From Radicibacter daui (GTDB taxonomy: Bacteria; Pseudomonadota; Alphaproteobacteria; Radicibacterales; Radicibacteraceae), in the NCBI GenBank assembly GCA_030657355.1, contig CP131056.1, positions 310,001 to 374,000 of the forward strand: DNA of 64,000 nt. Reading direction: 5' to 3'. The notes below the pieces were generated by a model, which searched no databases, was not told where the DNA came from, and worked only from the letters and a program-made list of their open reading frames with translations. The position numbers and the translations under genes are program-made. Of this stretch, positions 1 to 7,844 are shown piece by piece (within the stretch, counting starts at the first letter, position 1; every line of letters starts with the position of its first letter).

Positions 1-462
1 CGGGCGGATGTCCACCTGGCTGCCCGGAAGGAAGGCAACAGCGCCGCCGAGGTCGACGGTGAAGCCGCCCTTGACCCGGCCGAAGATCACGCCGGTCACG
101 CGCTGGCTGTCGTTGAAGGAGGTTTCCAGCTGCTGCCAAGCCTCTTCACGCTTGGCCTTCTCGCGGCTGAGGACCGCTTCGCCATTCTTGTCTTCGAAAC
201 GCTCGAGGAAAACCTCGACCTCGTCACCCGCCTTCAGCTCGACCGGCTGGCCGGGAACCGTGGCGAATTCCTTGAGGGCAATGCGACCCTCGGACTTCAG
301 GCCCACATCAATGAGAGCGAAGTCGTTCTCGATGGCGACAACACGTCCCTTGAGGACGCTGCCTTCCAGCGAGGACTGGGGGCCCATAGACTCGTCAAGA
401 AGATCGGCGAAATTTTCCATGGAGGGTGTGTTCACTTGTTTGACCGCGAGGGCGGAGTTCAT
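1..462 (-). CDS. rpsA: 30S ribosomal protein S1, N-terminal part (runs off window)
   Basis: This is the first 154 codons of ribosomal protein S1, which binds mRNA on the small subunit and helps unfold it for initiation. The start is the ATG at 460-462, preceded by AAAGGAG 12 bases upstream. The N-terminus carries the acidic FADLLDES segment typical of alphaproteobacterial S1, then the first S1 repeat (LKGRVVAIENDFALIDVGLKSEG) and the start of the second (GVIFGRVKGGFTVDLGG). The remaining repeats lie beyond base 1. The gene follows cmk with a 94-base gap, the cmk-rpsA order common in proteobacteria, so the two are probably co-transcribed. The identification is secure; only the C-terminal part is missing. 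Confidence 0.96.
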   Translation of the reverse strand, partial: MNSALAVKQVNTPSMENFADLLDESMGPQSSLEGSVLKGRVVAIENDFALIDVGLKSEGRIALKEFATVPGQPVELKAGDEVEVFLERFEDKNGEAVLSREKAKREEAWQQLETSFNDSQRVTGVIFGRVKGGFTVDLGGAVAFLPGSQVDIRP

Positions 463-556
463 AAGAGCAAAATGCTCCTTTCAGGGGATTCGCCGCATGG
501 CCTGGTCTTGTCCCGCACTGGGGCCGGGCAGCGATGTCGATGCGGGTAATCCCGGA

Positions 557-1243
557 TCAGAGCGCGCTGCGGCACAGCTCGATATAGTCAACCGCCTTGG
601 CCAGAACCTCGTCGGGAGTCATACCGGATGTGTCCAAAACAAAAGCGCCCGACGCCACGGATAACGGGGCTACCGTTCTCTGGCTGTCGCGCGCGTCGCG
701 TTCTTTCAGGTCCGCAAGGACGGCCGGGACTGTAGACTCGATGCCCCGGGACCGCAACTCTTTCCAGCGTCTTTCTGCCCGCGCCTCAACCGATGCGGTC
801 ACATAGAGCTTGGAGGTGGCATCCGGGCAGATGACGGTGCCGATATCGCGCCCGTCGAGCACGGCGCCGGCCTTGCCGCCGGGCGGATTGGCTGCAAACT
901 GGCGCTGGAAATCGAGCAGCGCGGCCCGCACGCCGGGGATGACGGCAACCTTGCTGGCAGCCTGTGCCGCTTCATCGCCTCGGATCTCCGGCTTCTGGGT
1001 ATCTTCAAGCTTGAGTGCGCGTGCCGCCGCCTCGGCATCGGCCGCATCGGACGGGTCATGCCCGCGCGCAATCACGGCCAGACCAACGGCACGATAGAGC
1101 GTGCCGGTATCGAGATGGGCGAAATCGAAGATATGGGCCAGCTTGCGGGCGAGCGTGCCCTTGCCGCTGGCGGCGGGCCCATCGATGGCGATGACCTCGC
1201 AGATCGGCCCTGTCGGCCCTTTCGAGTCGGCTTGCCCCGCCAT
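557..1243 (-). CDS. cmk: cytidylate kinase
   Basis: Cytidylate kinase phosphorylates CMP and dCMP with ATP in the cytoplasm. The 228-residue product has the P-loop GPAASGKGT near residue 23, the [11 protein letters not shown] substrate loop, the [10 protein letters not shown] motif and a C-terminal [10 protein letters not shown] segment, all diagnostic of bacterial Cmk, and its length is normal. I chose the ATG at 1241-1243; an in-frame GTG three codons upstream (1252) is possible, and neither has an ideal Shine-Dalgarno. It lies directly upstream of rpsA on the same strand, as in many proteobacteria. The aroA gene that often precedes cmk is absent; a DUF1150 gene is there instead. Confidence 0.96.
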   Translation of the reverse strand: MAGQADSKGPTGPICEVIAIDGPAASGKGTLARKLAHIFDFAHLDTGTLYRAVGLAVIARGHDPSDAADAEAAARALKLEDTQKPEIRGDEAAQAASKVAVIPGVRAALLDFQRQFAANPPGGKAGAVLDGRDIGTVICPDATSKLYVTASVEARAERRWKELRSRGIESTVPAVLADLKERDARDSQRTVAPLSVASGAFVLDTSGMTPDEVLAKAVDYIELCRSAL

Positions 1244-1319
1244 GCCCCTCACCCGTCACGCAACTGCCAAAACCGGGCAAGGGATAGGCCCTATTGGGGC
1301 CGTGAGGCAAGACCGCTGT

Positions 1320-1375
1320 GCCGCCCGCCGGGCGGCACCTCCGTCATGCCGGAAACAGGAGCCCCTGCTTCCGGC
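1320..1375 (-). other. two hairpins between DUF1150 gene and cmk
   Basis: The 140-base gap downstream of the DUF1150 stop holds two inverted repeats. One has 7-bp arms GCCGCCC/GGGCGGC at 1320-1326 and 1330-1336. The other has 11-base arms at 1348-1358 and 1365-1375 with one mismatch. Neither is followed by a T-run on the minus strand, so they may be Rho-dependent or mRNA-stabilising structures rather than intrinsic terminators. Confidence 0.4.
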
Positions 1376-1383
1376 TGGAAGGG

Positions 1384-1608
1384 TCAGTGCACCAGGAGCG
1401 GGGTCATGTCGTTCTGGACGATGGCGGCGATGGCAATATCGCGGCTTCCCAGTGCGGCAAGCCGGGTACCATCGGCGGAGAAGATACCCCACCGCTCGTC
1501 CTCTTCCCCGTCAACGAGGCGGACATAAGCCACGTTACCCTGGCCGAGGCTGGCGAATTCGGCCTGCGGCAGCGGTTGGTAGGTCTGATGGATGCGCGTG
1601 GCTTGCAT
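1384..1608 (-). CDS. DUF1150 family small protein
   Basis: This 74-residue protein matches the DUF1150 family of alphaproteobacterial small proteins, recognisable by a central VAYVR segment, a WGIFSADGTRLA core and a C-terminal MTPLLVH tail. Members are usually encoded next to a small heat-shock protein, as here, where hsp20 lies immediately upstream on the same strand. The function is unknown to me; the association suggests a heat-shock or proteostasis role. An in-frame GTG three codons further out overlaps the Shine-Dalgarno, whereas the chosen ATG (1606-1608) sits 8 bases after AAGGAG, so the ATG is the better start. The 206-base gap to hsp20 could hold its own promoter, but I could not identify one. 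Confidence 0.85.
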   Translation of the reverse strand: MQATRIHQTYQPLPQAEFASLGQGNVAYVRLVDGEEDERWGIFSADGTRLAALGSRDIAIAAIVQNDMTPLLVH

Positions 1609-1814
1609 GGTAGTCACTCCTTGGGGGCGGCCCGCCGGAGACCCTGCTTGCGACGGGTGGTGTCGCCTTCAGGTCAGGGTCCCGGCTGCCGGGTCATGTC
1701 CTCATAACGCTTGAGGCCTGCGCTTGAGTTCAGCCTTTCACGTTGTCCTTGTACTTTCCGTAAGGAAAATCACATGGATCTGTCGCTTGGGCCACACTCG
1801 GTTATGGGGCGCCG

Positions 1815-2288
1815 TTAGCGCTCCGGACCGATCTCAAGGGTTTTGCGAGGGGTGGAACGGGAAGAACGGGTGATGTCGATGCGGCGAACACGGCTCTGCG
1901 GAGCCGGGCGGCTGAGATCGACATTGAGCAGGCCATTGTCGAGCGAGGCGCCGATCACCTCTATGCCCTCGGCCAGCACAAAAGCGCGCTGGAACTGGCG
2001 GGCGGCGATACCGCGATGCAGATAGACCCGGCTCTTGTCGTCATTTTGCCGGCCGCGCACGACCAGCTGGTTGTCCTCGACGGTGATGTCGAGGTCGGCT
2101 TCGGTAAAACCGGCCACGGCCAGCGTGATGCGCAGGCCTTCATTGCCTTCGCCGTCTGCACCCAGCTGCTCGATATTGTAGGGCGGGTAGCCTTCCGAGG
2201 AGGCCTTGGCGATACGGTCCAGCGTCTGTTCGAACTGGTCGAACCCCAGCAGGAACGGGCTGCTGAAAACGCCCATACGAGTGCTCAT
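1815..2288 (-). CDS. small heat-shock protein Hsp20 (IbpA type)
   Basis: This is an ATP-independent holdase chaperone of the alpha-crystallin family that binds unfolding proteins in the cytoplasm. The 157-residue product has the IbpA-like N-terminus (FSSPFLLGFDQFEQTLDRI), the YPPYNIEQ entry to the alpha-crystallin domain (about residues 35-130), the strand pair LDITVEDNQLVVRGRQ, the AFVLAEGIEV region and a basic tail; the YLHRGIA segment matches IbpA (Y-RGIA-RSF). The start ATG at 2286-2288 follows GGAGGAGAGGA closely; longer reading upstream is leader. A sigma-32 promoter lies 140 bases upstream and the leader can pair with the ribosome binding site (separate entries), so both transcriptional and translational heat control are likely. 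DUF1150 follows. Confidence 0.95.
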   Translation of the reverse strand: MSTRMGVFSSPFLLGFDQFEQTLDRIAKASSEGYPPYNIEQLGADGEGNEGLRITLAVAGFTEADLDITVEDNQLVVRGRQNDDKSRVYLHRGIAARQFQRAFVLAEGIEVIGASLDNGLLNVDLSRPAPQSRVRRIDITRSSRSTPRKTLEIGPER

Positions 2289-2421
2289 TCCTCTCCTCCG
2301 TTGAGCGAGAAGAGCCGGAGGCGGCCTTTTCGGGCACCGTCCCGGCTTGGTGGGCCGGCTTTGCCGCACAGAACCTCCGTTCGCCGGAGCACCCTGCGCC
2401 GGACAAAGCCGGTCGGTCAGT
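2289..2421 (-). promoter_or_regulatory. hsp20 5' leader, possible ROSE-like RNA thermometer
   Basis: From the predicted sigma-32 start site the leader is about 130 bases, long for a bacterial gene. Just before the hsp20 start, the ribosome binding site CGGAGG (2295-2300, read on the minus strand) is perfectly complementary to CCTCCG (2316-2321), giving a 6-bp stem with a 15-base loop that would hide it. The loop contains TCGCT, which fits the U(U/C)GCU signature of ROSE elements in alphaproteobacterial hsp20 leaders. The pairing is visible; the thermometer role is inference. Confidence 0.5.
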
Positions 2422-2428
2422 TATGATC

Positions 2429-2457
2429 ACATGGGGGGTAGTGCGCTGGCTATCAAG
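2429..2457 (-). promoter_or_regulatory. sigma-32 (RpoH) promoter of hsp20
   Basis: On the minus strand CTTGATA (2451-2457) is followed after 14 bases by CCCCATGT (2429-2436). This matches the heat-shock consensus CTTGAAA, 13-17 bases, CCCCATNT almost perfectly. It lies about 140 bases upstream of the hsp20 start. Confidence 0.85.
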
Positions 2458-2493
2458 AGGCAGCCGCCGGCCTGCCACCGGGGCTGCGACCTC

Positions 2494-4689
2494 TCAGCTG
2501 GCGGACTTCATCGCGGTTCGCCGCGGGCGGGCCTGCGGGGCGACGCAATTGCGCGAGGGCGGCAGATGCACGAAGACGCTGGTGCCTTCGCCCGGGGCGG
2601 TGTCGAAGCTGAGCGTGCCACCATGCAGTTCCACCAGCATCCGGCTCAGCGGCAGGCCAAGCCCTGTGCCCTGGTGGCGGCGGTTAAAGCCGCTGTCGAT
2701 CTGGCCGAAGGATTCAAGCGCCAGCGGCAGGTCGGAGACATTCATGCCGATACCGCTGTCGCGCACCTCGATCACCACGCCGCCGGCAAGGCTCGGCATC
2801 AGCGCCGCATCCAGCAGGTAGGCGCCGTGCGTCGGCGCCTCGTCCAGCGCCTGCTCATGCAGCCTCACCACCACCTTGCCGCCCTGGCTGGTGAATTTGA
2901 CGGCGTTGGACAGGAGGTTGATGAGTACCTGGTTGAGGGCGCGTTCGTCGGCGAGCACCAGCACCGGATGTTCGGGTGGCGTCAGCTCGATGGTGACCTG
3001 GGCATCATGGGCGCGCCGCTCCACCATGCGCTGCGCCATGCGCACCAGAGTGCCGAGATCGGTCACCGATTCATGTAGCTGGTACTTGCCGGCCTCGATC
3101 TTGGAGAGGTCGAGCACATCATTGATCAAGCTGAGCAGGTGCAGGCCGCTCTCGCGGATATCGTTGGCGTATTCAATGTAGCGCTTGTTGGCGATGGCCC
3201 CGAAGATCTGCCCCGAAATCACCTCGGCAAAGCCGATCACGGCATTCAGCGGCGTGCGCAACTCGTGGCTCATATTGGCAAGGAACAGTGACTTGGAGCG
3301 GTTGGCCGCCTCCGCCGCTTCCTTGGCGCGGAAAAGCTCGCGCTCCGAGAGATAGCGATCGGTCACATCGATGACGCTGACCTGTACCGCCGGCTCGCCA
3401 TCCCACATCACCTCGCGGGCCAGCAGCGTCACCCAGACGATTTCGCCATCCCGGCGCCGGGCGCGCAGTTCCCAGCGGCCGAGACGGCCGCCGGTTTCCC
3501 CAGGCGCATGGCCCGGTCCGCGCAGCTCACCCCGGTGCAGCGGCACCGAGCGCGCCCATTCACGGTCGTCTTCGACCACCCAGTCCGTTGCGTCATCCCA
3601 CGACAGCATTTCCTCGCGGGAGGCGAAGCCCAGCATCTCAGCCATCGCATCATTGACGAACAGCGGCTTGAAATTGCGGTGGATCAGCACGCCCTGCAGC
3701 GAACCCTCGATCAGGTCGCGAAATTTGGATTCGCTGGCCGCAAGGTCGCTGGTGCGGGCCTCTACAAGACTGCGCAGCGAAGCCGCCGAGCGCACCAGCA
3801 GGCGCTGGCGCACCGAAAACAGATAGATGGCACCGGCCAGCAGCGGCACCAGCAAGGCGCCGAACAGGCCGAAGCGCACAAGGCGCAGGTCATTGATAAA
3901 CGAGTGGATCGGCTCGGCGGTGTCGGTTGCCACCACGAAGAGCGCGTCGTCTCCCACCTTGAACGAGTGCCAGGTCAAAAGATCGGGTGACAGGCTGCCG
4001 CCTTCGCCCACGGTCCACAGCTTGGCATTGCCGACCTCGCTCATGCCGCCGCTGTCGCTTGCCTGGATACCGGGCGGGAAGGCGCCGGTGCTGCCGGCCT
4101 TGCGGGCAAAGAGCGTCAGGCTGGCGCCAATATCGCCGAAGGGGCGGCTGGCCCGCTTCAGCACCATCTCCAGATCGATGGCGGCCAGATAGGCAGGTGT
4201 GCCATCGACACCGGGCGGGGCGCTGACAAGGGCGACGGGCCCTTCCGGTGTTGCAATCAGCTCCCGGTGCGCGACCGGCCTGGTGGCGAACAGGCGGCTG
4301 AAGGCCGTCCAGGCTTCCTGCCGTTCCAGCAGTCGCCGCGAGGGGGGCATGATGATTGTCGGTTCACCCGGCCGTGCCACCTCGACGAGCGCCAGCAGCG
4401 GCGAGTCCGGGCCACGTGCAACCTCGTCCGGGCCGGCGGTCACAAGCCGTCCGGCGATGCTGAGAGTACGTTCCAGCTCGTCTTCAAGCGCGGCGCTGGC
4501 GGCCTTCAGCAGCTCGACGCGCTGGCTGGAGTAAAGTTCCTGGGCACGGCGGGTGGCCTGCCGGTCGGCAAAAAGCCACAGCACCGCGTTGCCCGCGATG
4601 ACGACCGCGAACACGATGCCGAGCAGCCCTGTGGTTCCCAACCGGCCAAAAGCCCTGGCGACCGTTGCCGGTCGCTGTTCCTGGGCCAT
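2494..4689 (-). CDS. orphan PAS-domain sensor histidine kinase
   Basis: This 731-residue membrane sensor kinase has TM1 at about residues 20-42, an extracytoplasmic sensor region of roughly 230 residues, TM2 around 275-300, a short coiled linker, a PAS domain (about 320-445), a HisKA domain with the phospho-accepting His475 in the motif LANMSHELRTPLNA, and a HATPase_c domain with N box (NLLSNAVKFT), G1 (DSGIGM) and G2 (GTGLGLPL). No receiver domain is fused and no response regulator gene lies nearby, so the partner is unknown. A TTG sits just before the chosen ATG, which has GAGGGG upstream. MarR lies upstream on the same strand, 147 bases away, and may be co-transcribed. The signal cannot be deduced. 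Confidence 0.92.
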   Translation of the reverse strand: MAQEQRPATVARAFGRLGTTGLLGIVFAVVIAGNAVLWLFADRQATRRAQELYSSQRVELLKAASAALEDELERTLSIAGRLVTAGPDEVARGPDSPLLALVEVARPGEPTIIMPPSRRLLERQEAWTAFSRLFATRPVAHRELIATPEGPVALVSAPPGVDGTPAYLAAIDLEMVLKRASRPFGDIGASLTLFARKAGSTGAFPPGIQASDSGGMSEVGNAKLWTVGEGGSLSPDLLTWHSFKVGDDALFVVATDTAEPIHSFINDLRLVRFGLFGALLVPLLAGAIYLFSVRQRLLVRSAASLRSLVEARTSDLAASESKFRDLIEGSLQGVLIHRNFKPLFVNDAMAEMLGFASREEMLSWDDATDWVVEDDREWARSVPLHRGELRGPGHAPGETGGRLGRWELRARRRDGEIVWVTLLAREVMWDGEPAVQVSVIDVTDRYLSERELFRAKEAAEAANRSKSLFLANMSHELRTPLNAVIGFAEVISGQIFGAIANKRYIEYANDIRESGLHLLSLINDVLDLSKIEAGKYQLHESVTDLGTLVRMAQRMVERRAHDAQVTIELTPPEHPVLVLADERALNQVLINLLSNAVKFTSQGGKVVVRLHEQALDEAPTHGAYLLDAALMPSLAGGVVIEVRDSGIGMNVSDLPLALESFGQIDSGFNRRHQGTGLGLPLSRMLVELHGGTLSFDTAPGEGTSVFVHLPPSRNCVAPQARPRRTAMKSAS

Positions 4690-4836
4690 CAATCGCCCCT
4701 CGGTTCCACTTCCGCAAAGGGCACAAACACCGGTTGTCCATCGACGGTCAACCGGCCTTGCACCTTTTCCGGATCCTCATCTTTCTCCGGAGCCGGAGTC
4801 GATTGCCCATAATACAGGAGCCAGATGATAAGCCTG

Positions 4837-5361
4837 CTAGTTTTTGCGTACGTTGGTGTGAGCCGGATGCGATGTGGCCTGATAAAGCTTGTCCATCAGG
4901 GAGCGCAGCTGGGTGTGTTCATCCTCGCTGAGGGTCGACATGACGCCCAGCACGGATTTGACATGCTCCGGCACGGCAGCATCCAGTCGGCTGCGCGCCG
5001 TCTCTGTCAGGCTCACCAGGATGCGCCGGCGGTCGGTGCGGTGGTTGCGCCGTTCAACGAGGCCCGCGGCCTCCAGCCCGTCCAGCAGGCCGGTTACGGT
5101 TGCCCGGGTCACGCCGGCCCGCTCGGCAATATCGGAAGGGGTCAGCGGCGCCGGTTCGGCCATCGCCAGAACCATCAGTACCCGGAAGCGCCCGTCCGAC
5201 AGGCCATAGGGTTCGACGGAAAGGCCGATATGGCCGCTCACCGCGTGCGCTGTGCGCAAAAGGGCGTTGAAGACGTCGTAAAACCGTAGATCCAGCCCCG
5301 GATAGTGGCGCGCCAGAGCCGATTCGCTCATCGGGTCCATGGTTTGGTGCGTACCCCACAT
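4837..5361 (-). CDS. MarR family transcriptional regulator
   Basis: This 174-residue winged-helix regulator has the MarR pattern: an N-terminal dimerisation helix (FYDVFNALLRTAHAVSGHIG), the helix-turn-helix LTPSDIAERAGVTRATVTGLLDGLEAAGLV (about residues 80-110), and the wing RRNHRTDRRRILVSLT. The start ATG at 5359-5361 has GGAG 8 bases upstream (CTGGAGAATAACC). The frame stays open much further upstream, but that stretch looks non-coding. It is followed by the histidine kinase on the same strand and preceded by a 423-base non-coding region shared with rbfA. No cysteine-based redox motif is evident, so the effector is unknown. Confidence 0.93.
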   Translation of the reverse strand: MWGTHQTMDPMSESALARHYPGLDLRFYDVFNALLRTAHAVSGHIGLSVEPYGLSDGRFRVLMVLAMAEPAPLTPSDIAERAGVTRATVTGLLDGLEAAGLVERRNHRTDRRRILVSLTETARSRLDAAVPEHVKSVLGVMSTLSEDEHTQLRSLMDKLYQATSHPAHTNVRKN

Positions 5362-5784
5362 GGTTATTCTCCAGTGTTGTGGCCGGGAGGCCAGAGGGGA
5401 CATCAGTCCTGCCTTGCCGGGAATTTCAGCCTTCCTGGCCGGCAAGGTCATGTTCGGCCAAGCGCGCGCGTCTGTAATGCCTCGGTTTGCAAAGTTATGT
5501 TCAGGTGCCTTAAGGCTGTCCGGGGCCTTTCGGGTGTCCTCGCCAGCGGGTCGCGCGGGTCGTAAAAAGCACGGTGAAGCTTGCAATCCTGGCCCCCGGG
5601 TGTAAGAGAGCCCCCTTTCATCGCCGTCCTGCGGGCAGGCGGGTTCGGGGCGCGCTTTGTAAAGCCGCGCCCGATGCCGCCGCCGGGCCAGGCGACATCC
5701 GCAATACCGCAATAGGACAAGCAAGGCATCCGCCCTCCGGCACTGACCGGAAGCTGTGACGGGTGCCAGGGAGTTTCAGGCACC
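5362..5784. other. 423-base intergenic region between marR and rbfA
   Basis: No credible gene is visible here. The region must hold the divergent promoters of the MarR gene and of rbfA. Its clearest feature is a perfect 9-bp inverted repeat, CCTTGCCGG (5412-5420) and CCGGCAAGG (5439-5447), which could be a MarR operator or a leader hairpin. In most alphaproteobacteria infB lies directly upstream of rbfA; I found no infB remnant when scanning for its C-terminal domain. Confidence 0.5.
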
Positions 5785-6267
5785 ATGGCGCGCAGTAGCG
5801 TAAAGCCGCCCTCGCAGCGTCAGCTCCGGGTTGGCGAGGAAATCCGTCACGCACTGGCCGGTATGCTGGCGCGCGGCGATCACCTGCCCGATCCGGCACT
5901 GGCGGAGCTTAACGTCACCGTTACCGAAGTGCGCATGTCGCCCGACCTGCGCATTGCCTGGGCTTATGTGCGGGCACTGGGCGGCGGCGAATCGCATCTC
6001 GCCATCAAGCTGCTGGCCGAGGCCGCCAATAATCTGCGCCGCGAGGTTGCCCGCGAGGTGCGCCTTAAATATGTGCCGCAGCTGCGTTTCCTGATCGACA
6101 CCTCCTTTGATGAAGCCGCCCGCATCGACGCGCTGCTCGACAAGGTGCGGGTCTCCCCCGCCCCGTTCGATCCTGACAGCCTCGCTCCTGATGATGAGGA
6201 TGAGGACTGGGAGGACGAGGATGATGTCGAGGAAGACGATACCGAAGACGGCAAGGACCGGGGCTGA
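5785..6267 (+). CDS. rbfA: ribosome-binding factor A
   Basis: RbfA binds the 30S subunit and assists late maturation of 16S rRNA at the 5' end, especially in the cold. The 160-residue protein shows the family pattern: RVGEEIRHALAGML at the start, the LAELNVTVTEVRMSPDLRIAWAYV strand region, the KH-like fold with REVAREVRLKYVPQLRFLIDTSFDEAARIDALLDKV, and then a long acidic tail rich in Asp and Glu (about residues 130-157), common in alphaproteobacteria. It is the first gene of rbfA-truB-rpsO-pnp, with truB five bases downstream. The start ATG has a modest AGGGAG 12 bases upstream. Confidence 0.96.
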   Translation: MARSSVKPPSQRQLRVGEEIRHALAGMLARGDHLPDPALAELNVTVTEVRMSPDLRIAWAYVRALGGGESHLAIKLLAEAANNLRREVAREVRLKYVPQLRFLIDTSFDEAARIDALLDKVRVSPAPFDPDSLAPDDEDEDWEDEDDVEEDDTEDGKDRG

Positions 6268-6272
6268 GCGGC

Positions 6273-7232
6273 ATGGGGCGTAAGCGCAAGGGCGTACCGA
6301 TCCACGGCTGGCTCAACATCAACAAGCCGCTGGGCATGACCTCCAGCCAGGTGGTGGGCGCCGTGCGCCGCATCACCGGCGCCGAGAAGGCCGGCCATGG
6401 CGGCACGCTCGACCCGCTGGCCAGCGGTGTGCTGCCCATCGCGCTCGGCGAGGCGACCAAGACCGTTTCCTACGTCATGGACGGCCGCAAGACCTATGGT
6501 TTCCGCGTGCGCTGGGGCGCCGCGACCACCACGGATGACCGTGAGGGCCCGGTGGTCGAAACCAGCGAGCTGCGCCCGGACACCGCCGCCATCGAGGCGC
6601 TGCTGCCCGACTTCACCGGCGAGATCGACCAGGTGCCGCCGGCCTTCTCCGCCATCAAGGTGGATGGCGAACGGGCTTATGATCTTGCCCGCGATGGCGA
6701 GGAGGTCCAGCTCGCCAGCCGCCGGGTGAAGGTGGAGCGCCTGAGCCTCGCCGGTCAGCCCGATGCCGACTGTGCGGATTTCGAAGTTGAGTGCGGCAAG
6801 GGCACCTATGTGCGCTCGCTGGGCCGCGACATGGGCCGTCGTCTCGGTTGCCTTGGCCACATCGAAATTCTCACCCGTCTGCGGGTGGGAAGATTTACTC
6901 TGGAAAACGCGATTTCTCTGGACTCGCTGGAGGCGTTAGCCCAGAGTGCGCCCCCAAATGCGGCCCCCCAGCAATGGATGGGGCCTCATTTGCTTCCGGT
7001 TGAAACAGCGCTGGACGACATCCCGGCCCTGCTTCTGAGCGAAACGGAAGCTCACCGACTGCGACATGGTCAGACGGTTCCCCTGCTGCGCAAGGCCGAC
7101 CGCGCCCGGATTGACGGGCTCGAGCAGGTCGGCAGCGACGGAATCGCTTTCGCCATGACCGGGACAACCCCGGTGGCCATCGTCCTTCTGGAAGGCGGCC
7201 AGTTGCATCCGGTTCGCGTGCTCAATCTATAA
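6273..7232 (+). CDS. truB: tRNA pseudouridine-55 synthase
   Basis: TruB converts uridine 55 in the T-loop of nearly all tRNAs to pseudouridine. The 319-residue product begins with HGWLNINKPLGMTSSQVV and contains the catalytic motif HGGTLDPLASGVL with the nucleophile Asp47, the KTYGFRVRWG strand, the QVPPAFSAIKVDGERAYDLAR active-site segment and the CGKGTYVRSLGRDMG motif. A C-terminal PUA-like domain (about 240-310) follows. Length and layout are normal. It starts five bases after rbfA and ends 24 bases before rpsO, so translation within the operon is probably coupled. Confidence 0.97.
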   Translation: MGRKRKGVPIHGWLNINKPLGMTSSQVVGAVRRITGAEKAGHGGTLDPLASGVLPIALGEATKTVSYVMDGRKTYGFRVRWGAATTTDDREGPVVETSELRPDTAAIEALLPDFTGEIDQVPPAFSAIKVDGERAYDLARDGEEVQLASRRVKVERLSLAGQPDADCADFEVECGKGTYVRSLGRDMGRRLGCLGHIEILTRLRVGRFTLENAISLDSLEALAQSAPPNAAPQQWMGPHLLPVETALDDIPALLLSETEAHRLRHGQTVPLLRKADRARIDGLEQVGSDGIAFAMTGTTPVAIVLLEGGQLHPVRVLNL

Positions 7233-7256
7233 ACTCTCTTTTCAGGAGACATCACG

Positions 7257-7526
7257 ATGTCGATCACCGCCGAACGCAAGGCCGAGCTGGTCAAGGAATA
7301 TGGTGCAGTTGCTGGCGACACCGGTTCGCCCGAAGTGCAGGTTGCGATCCTCTCCGAGCGCATCTCCAACCTCACCGAGCACCTGAAGACCCACAAGAAG
7401 GACTTCCACAGCCGCCGTGGCCTGCTGATCATGGTTGGTCAGCGCCGCAGCCTGCTGGACTACGTCAAGCGCAAGGATGAGAGCCGTTACCAGACTCTGA
7501 TCCAGCGCCTCGGTATCCGCCGCTAA
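7257..7526 (+). CDS. rpsO: 30S ribosomal protein S15
   Basis: This is an 89-residue S15, which binds the central domain of 16S rRNA early in small-subunit assembly and forms bridge B4 to the large subunit. Family signatures are visible: [50 protein letters not shown] and the [12 protein letters not shown] tail. A good ribosome binding site (TTTCAGGAG) lies before the ATG. It sits between truB and pnp, the conserved order, and is followed by a strong hairpin at 7543-7572. Confidence 0.98.
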   Translation: MSITAERKAELVKEYGAVAGDTGSPEVQVAILSERISNLTEHLKTHKKDFHSRRGLLIMVGQRRSLLDYVKRKDESRYQTLIQRLGIRR

Positions 7527-7542
7527 TCGGCGAATGCCCGAC

Positions 7543-7572
7543 AAGGCCGGTACGAACCTTCGTATCGGCCTT
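7543..7572 (+). terminator. rpsO-pnp intergenic hairpin
   Basis: Fourteen-base arms at 7543-7556 and 7559-7572 (AAGGCCGGTACGAA and its near-exact complement, one G-T pair) form a long stem followed by TGTCTTATTT. It may be a partial rpsO terminator, or the processing hairpin that in Escherichia coli is cut by RNase III in pnp autoregulation. Confidence 0.65.
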
Positions 7573-7844
7573 TGTCTTATTTAAGGGTTCCGGTCTGCCG
7601 GGACCGGCGGCACTTCGGGGCCGCGACCAGAGTTTTGACGAGGGCAGGTTTTCCGGGATGTCCCGGCAGCCGGTGCGCTTCGCCCGCCAAGGGCGAAAAG
7701 GGGCCGCACCATGGAGCTGGCAACCTGATCCTTTAAGCCCCGATCACAAAGGGTACTGCGCCGGCCTCAGGATGGTCCGCGTACCCGACCGAACCGGCGA
7801 ATCCGCGCCGGAACGGAATGCTGGCTGAAGGAAAGCTGAAAGCA

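Noticed and set aside
5362-5784. Possible infB remnant upstream of rbfA
   Set aside because: Translation in all frames shows no IF2 motif; the small frames there look random.
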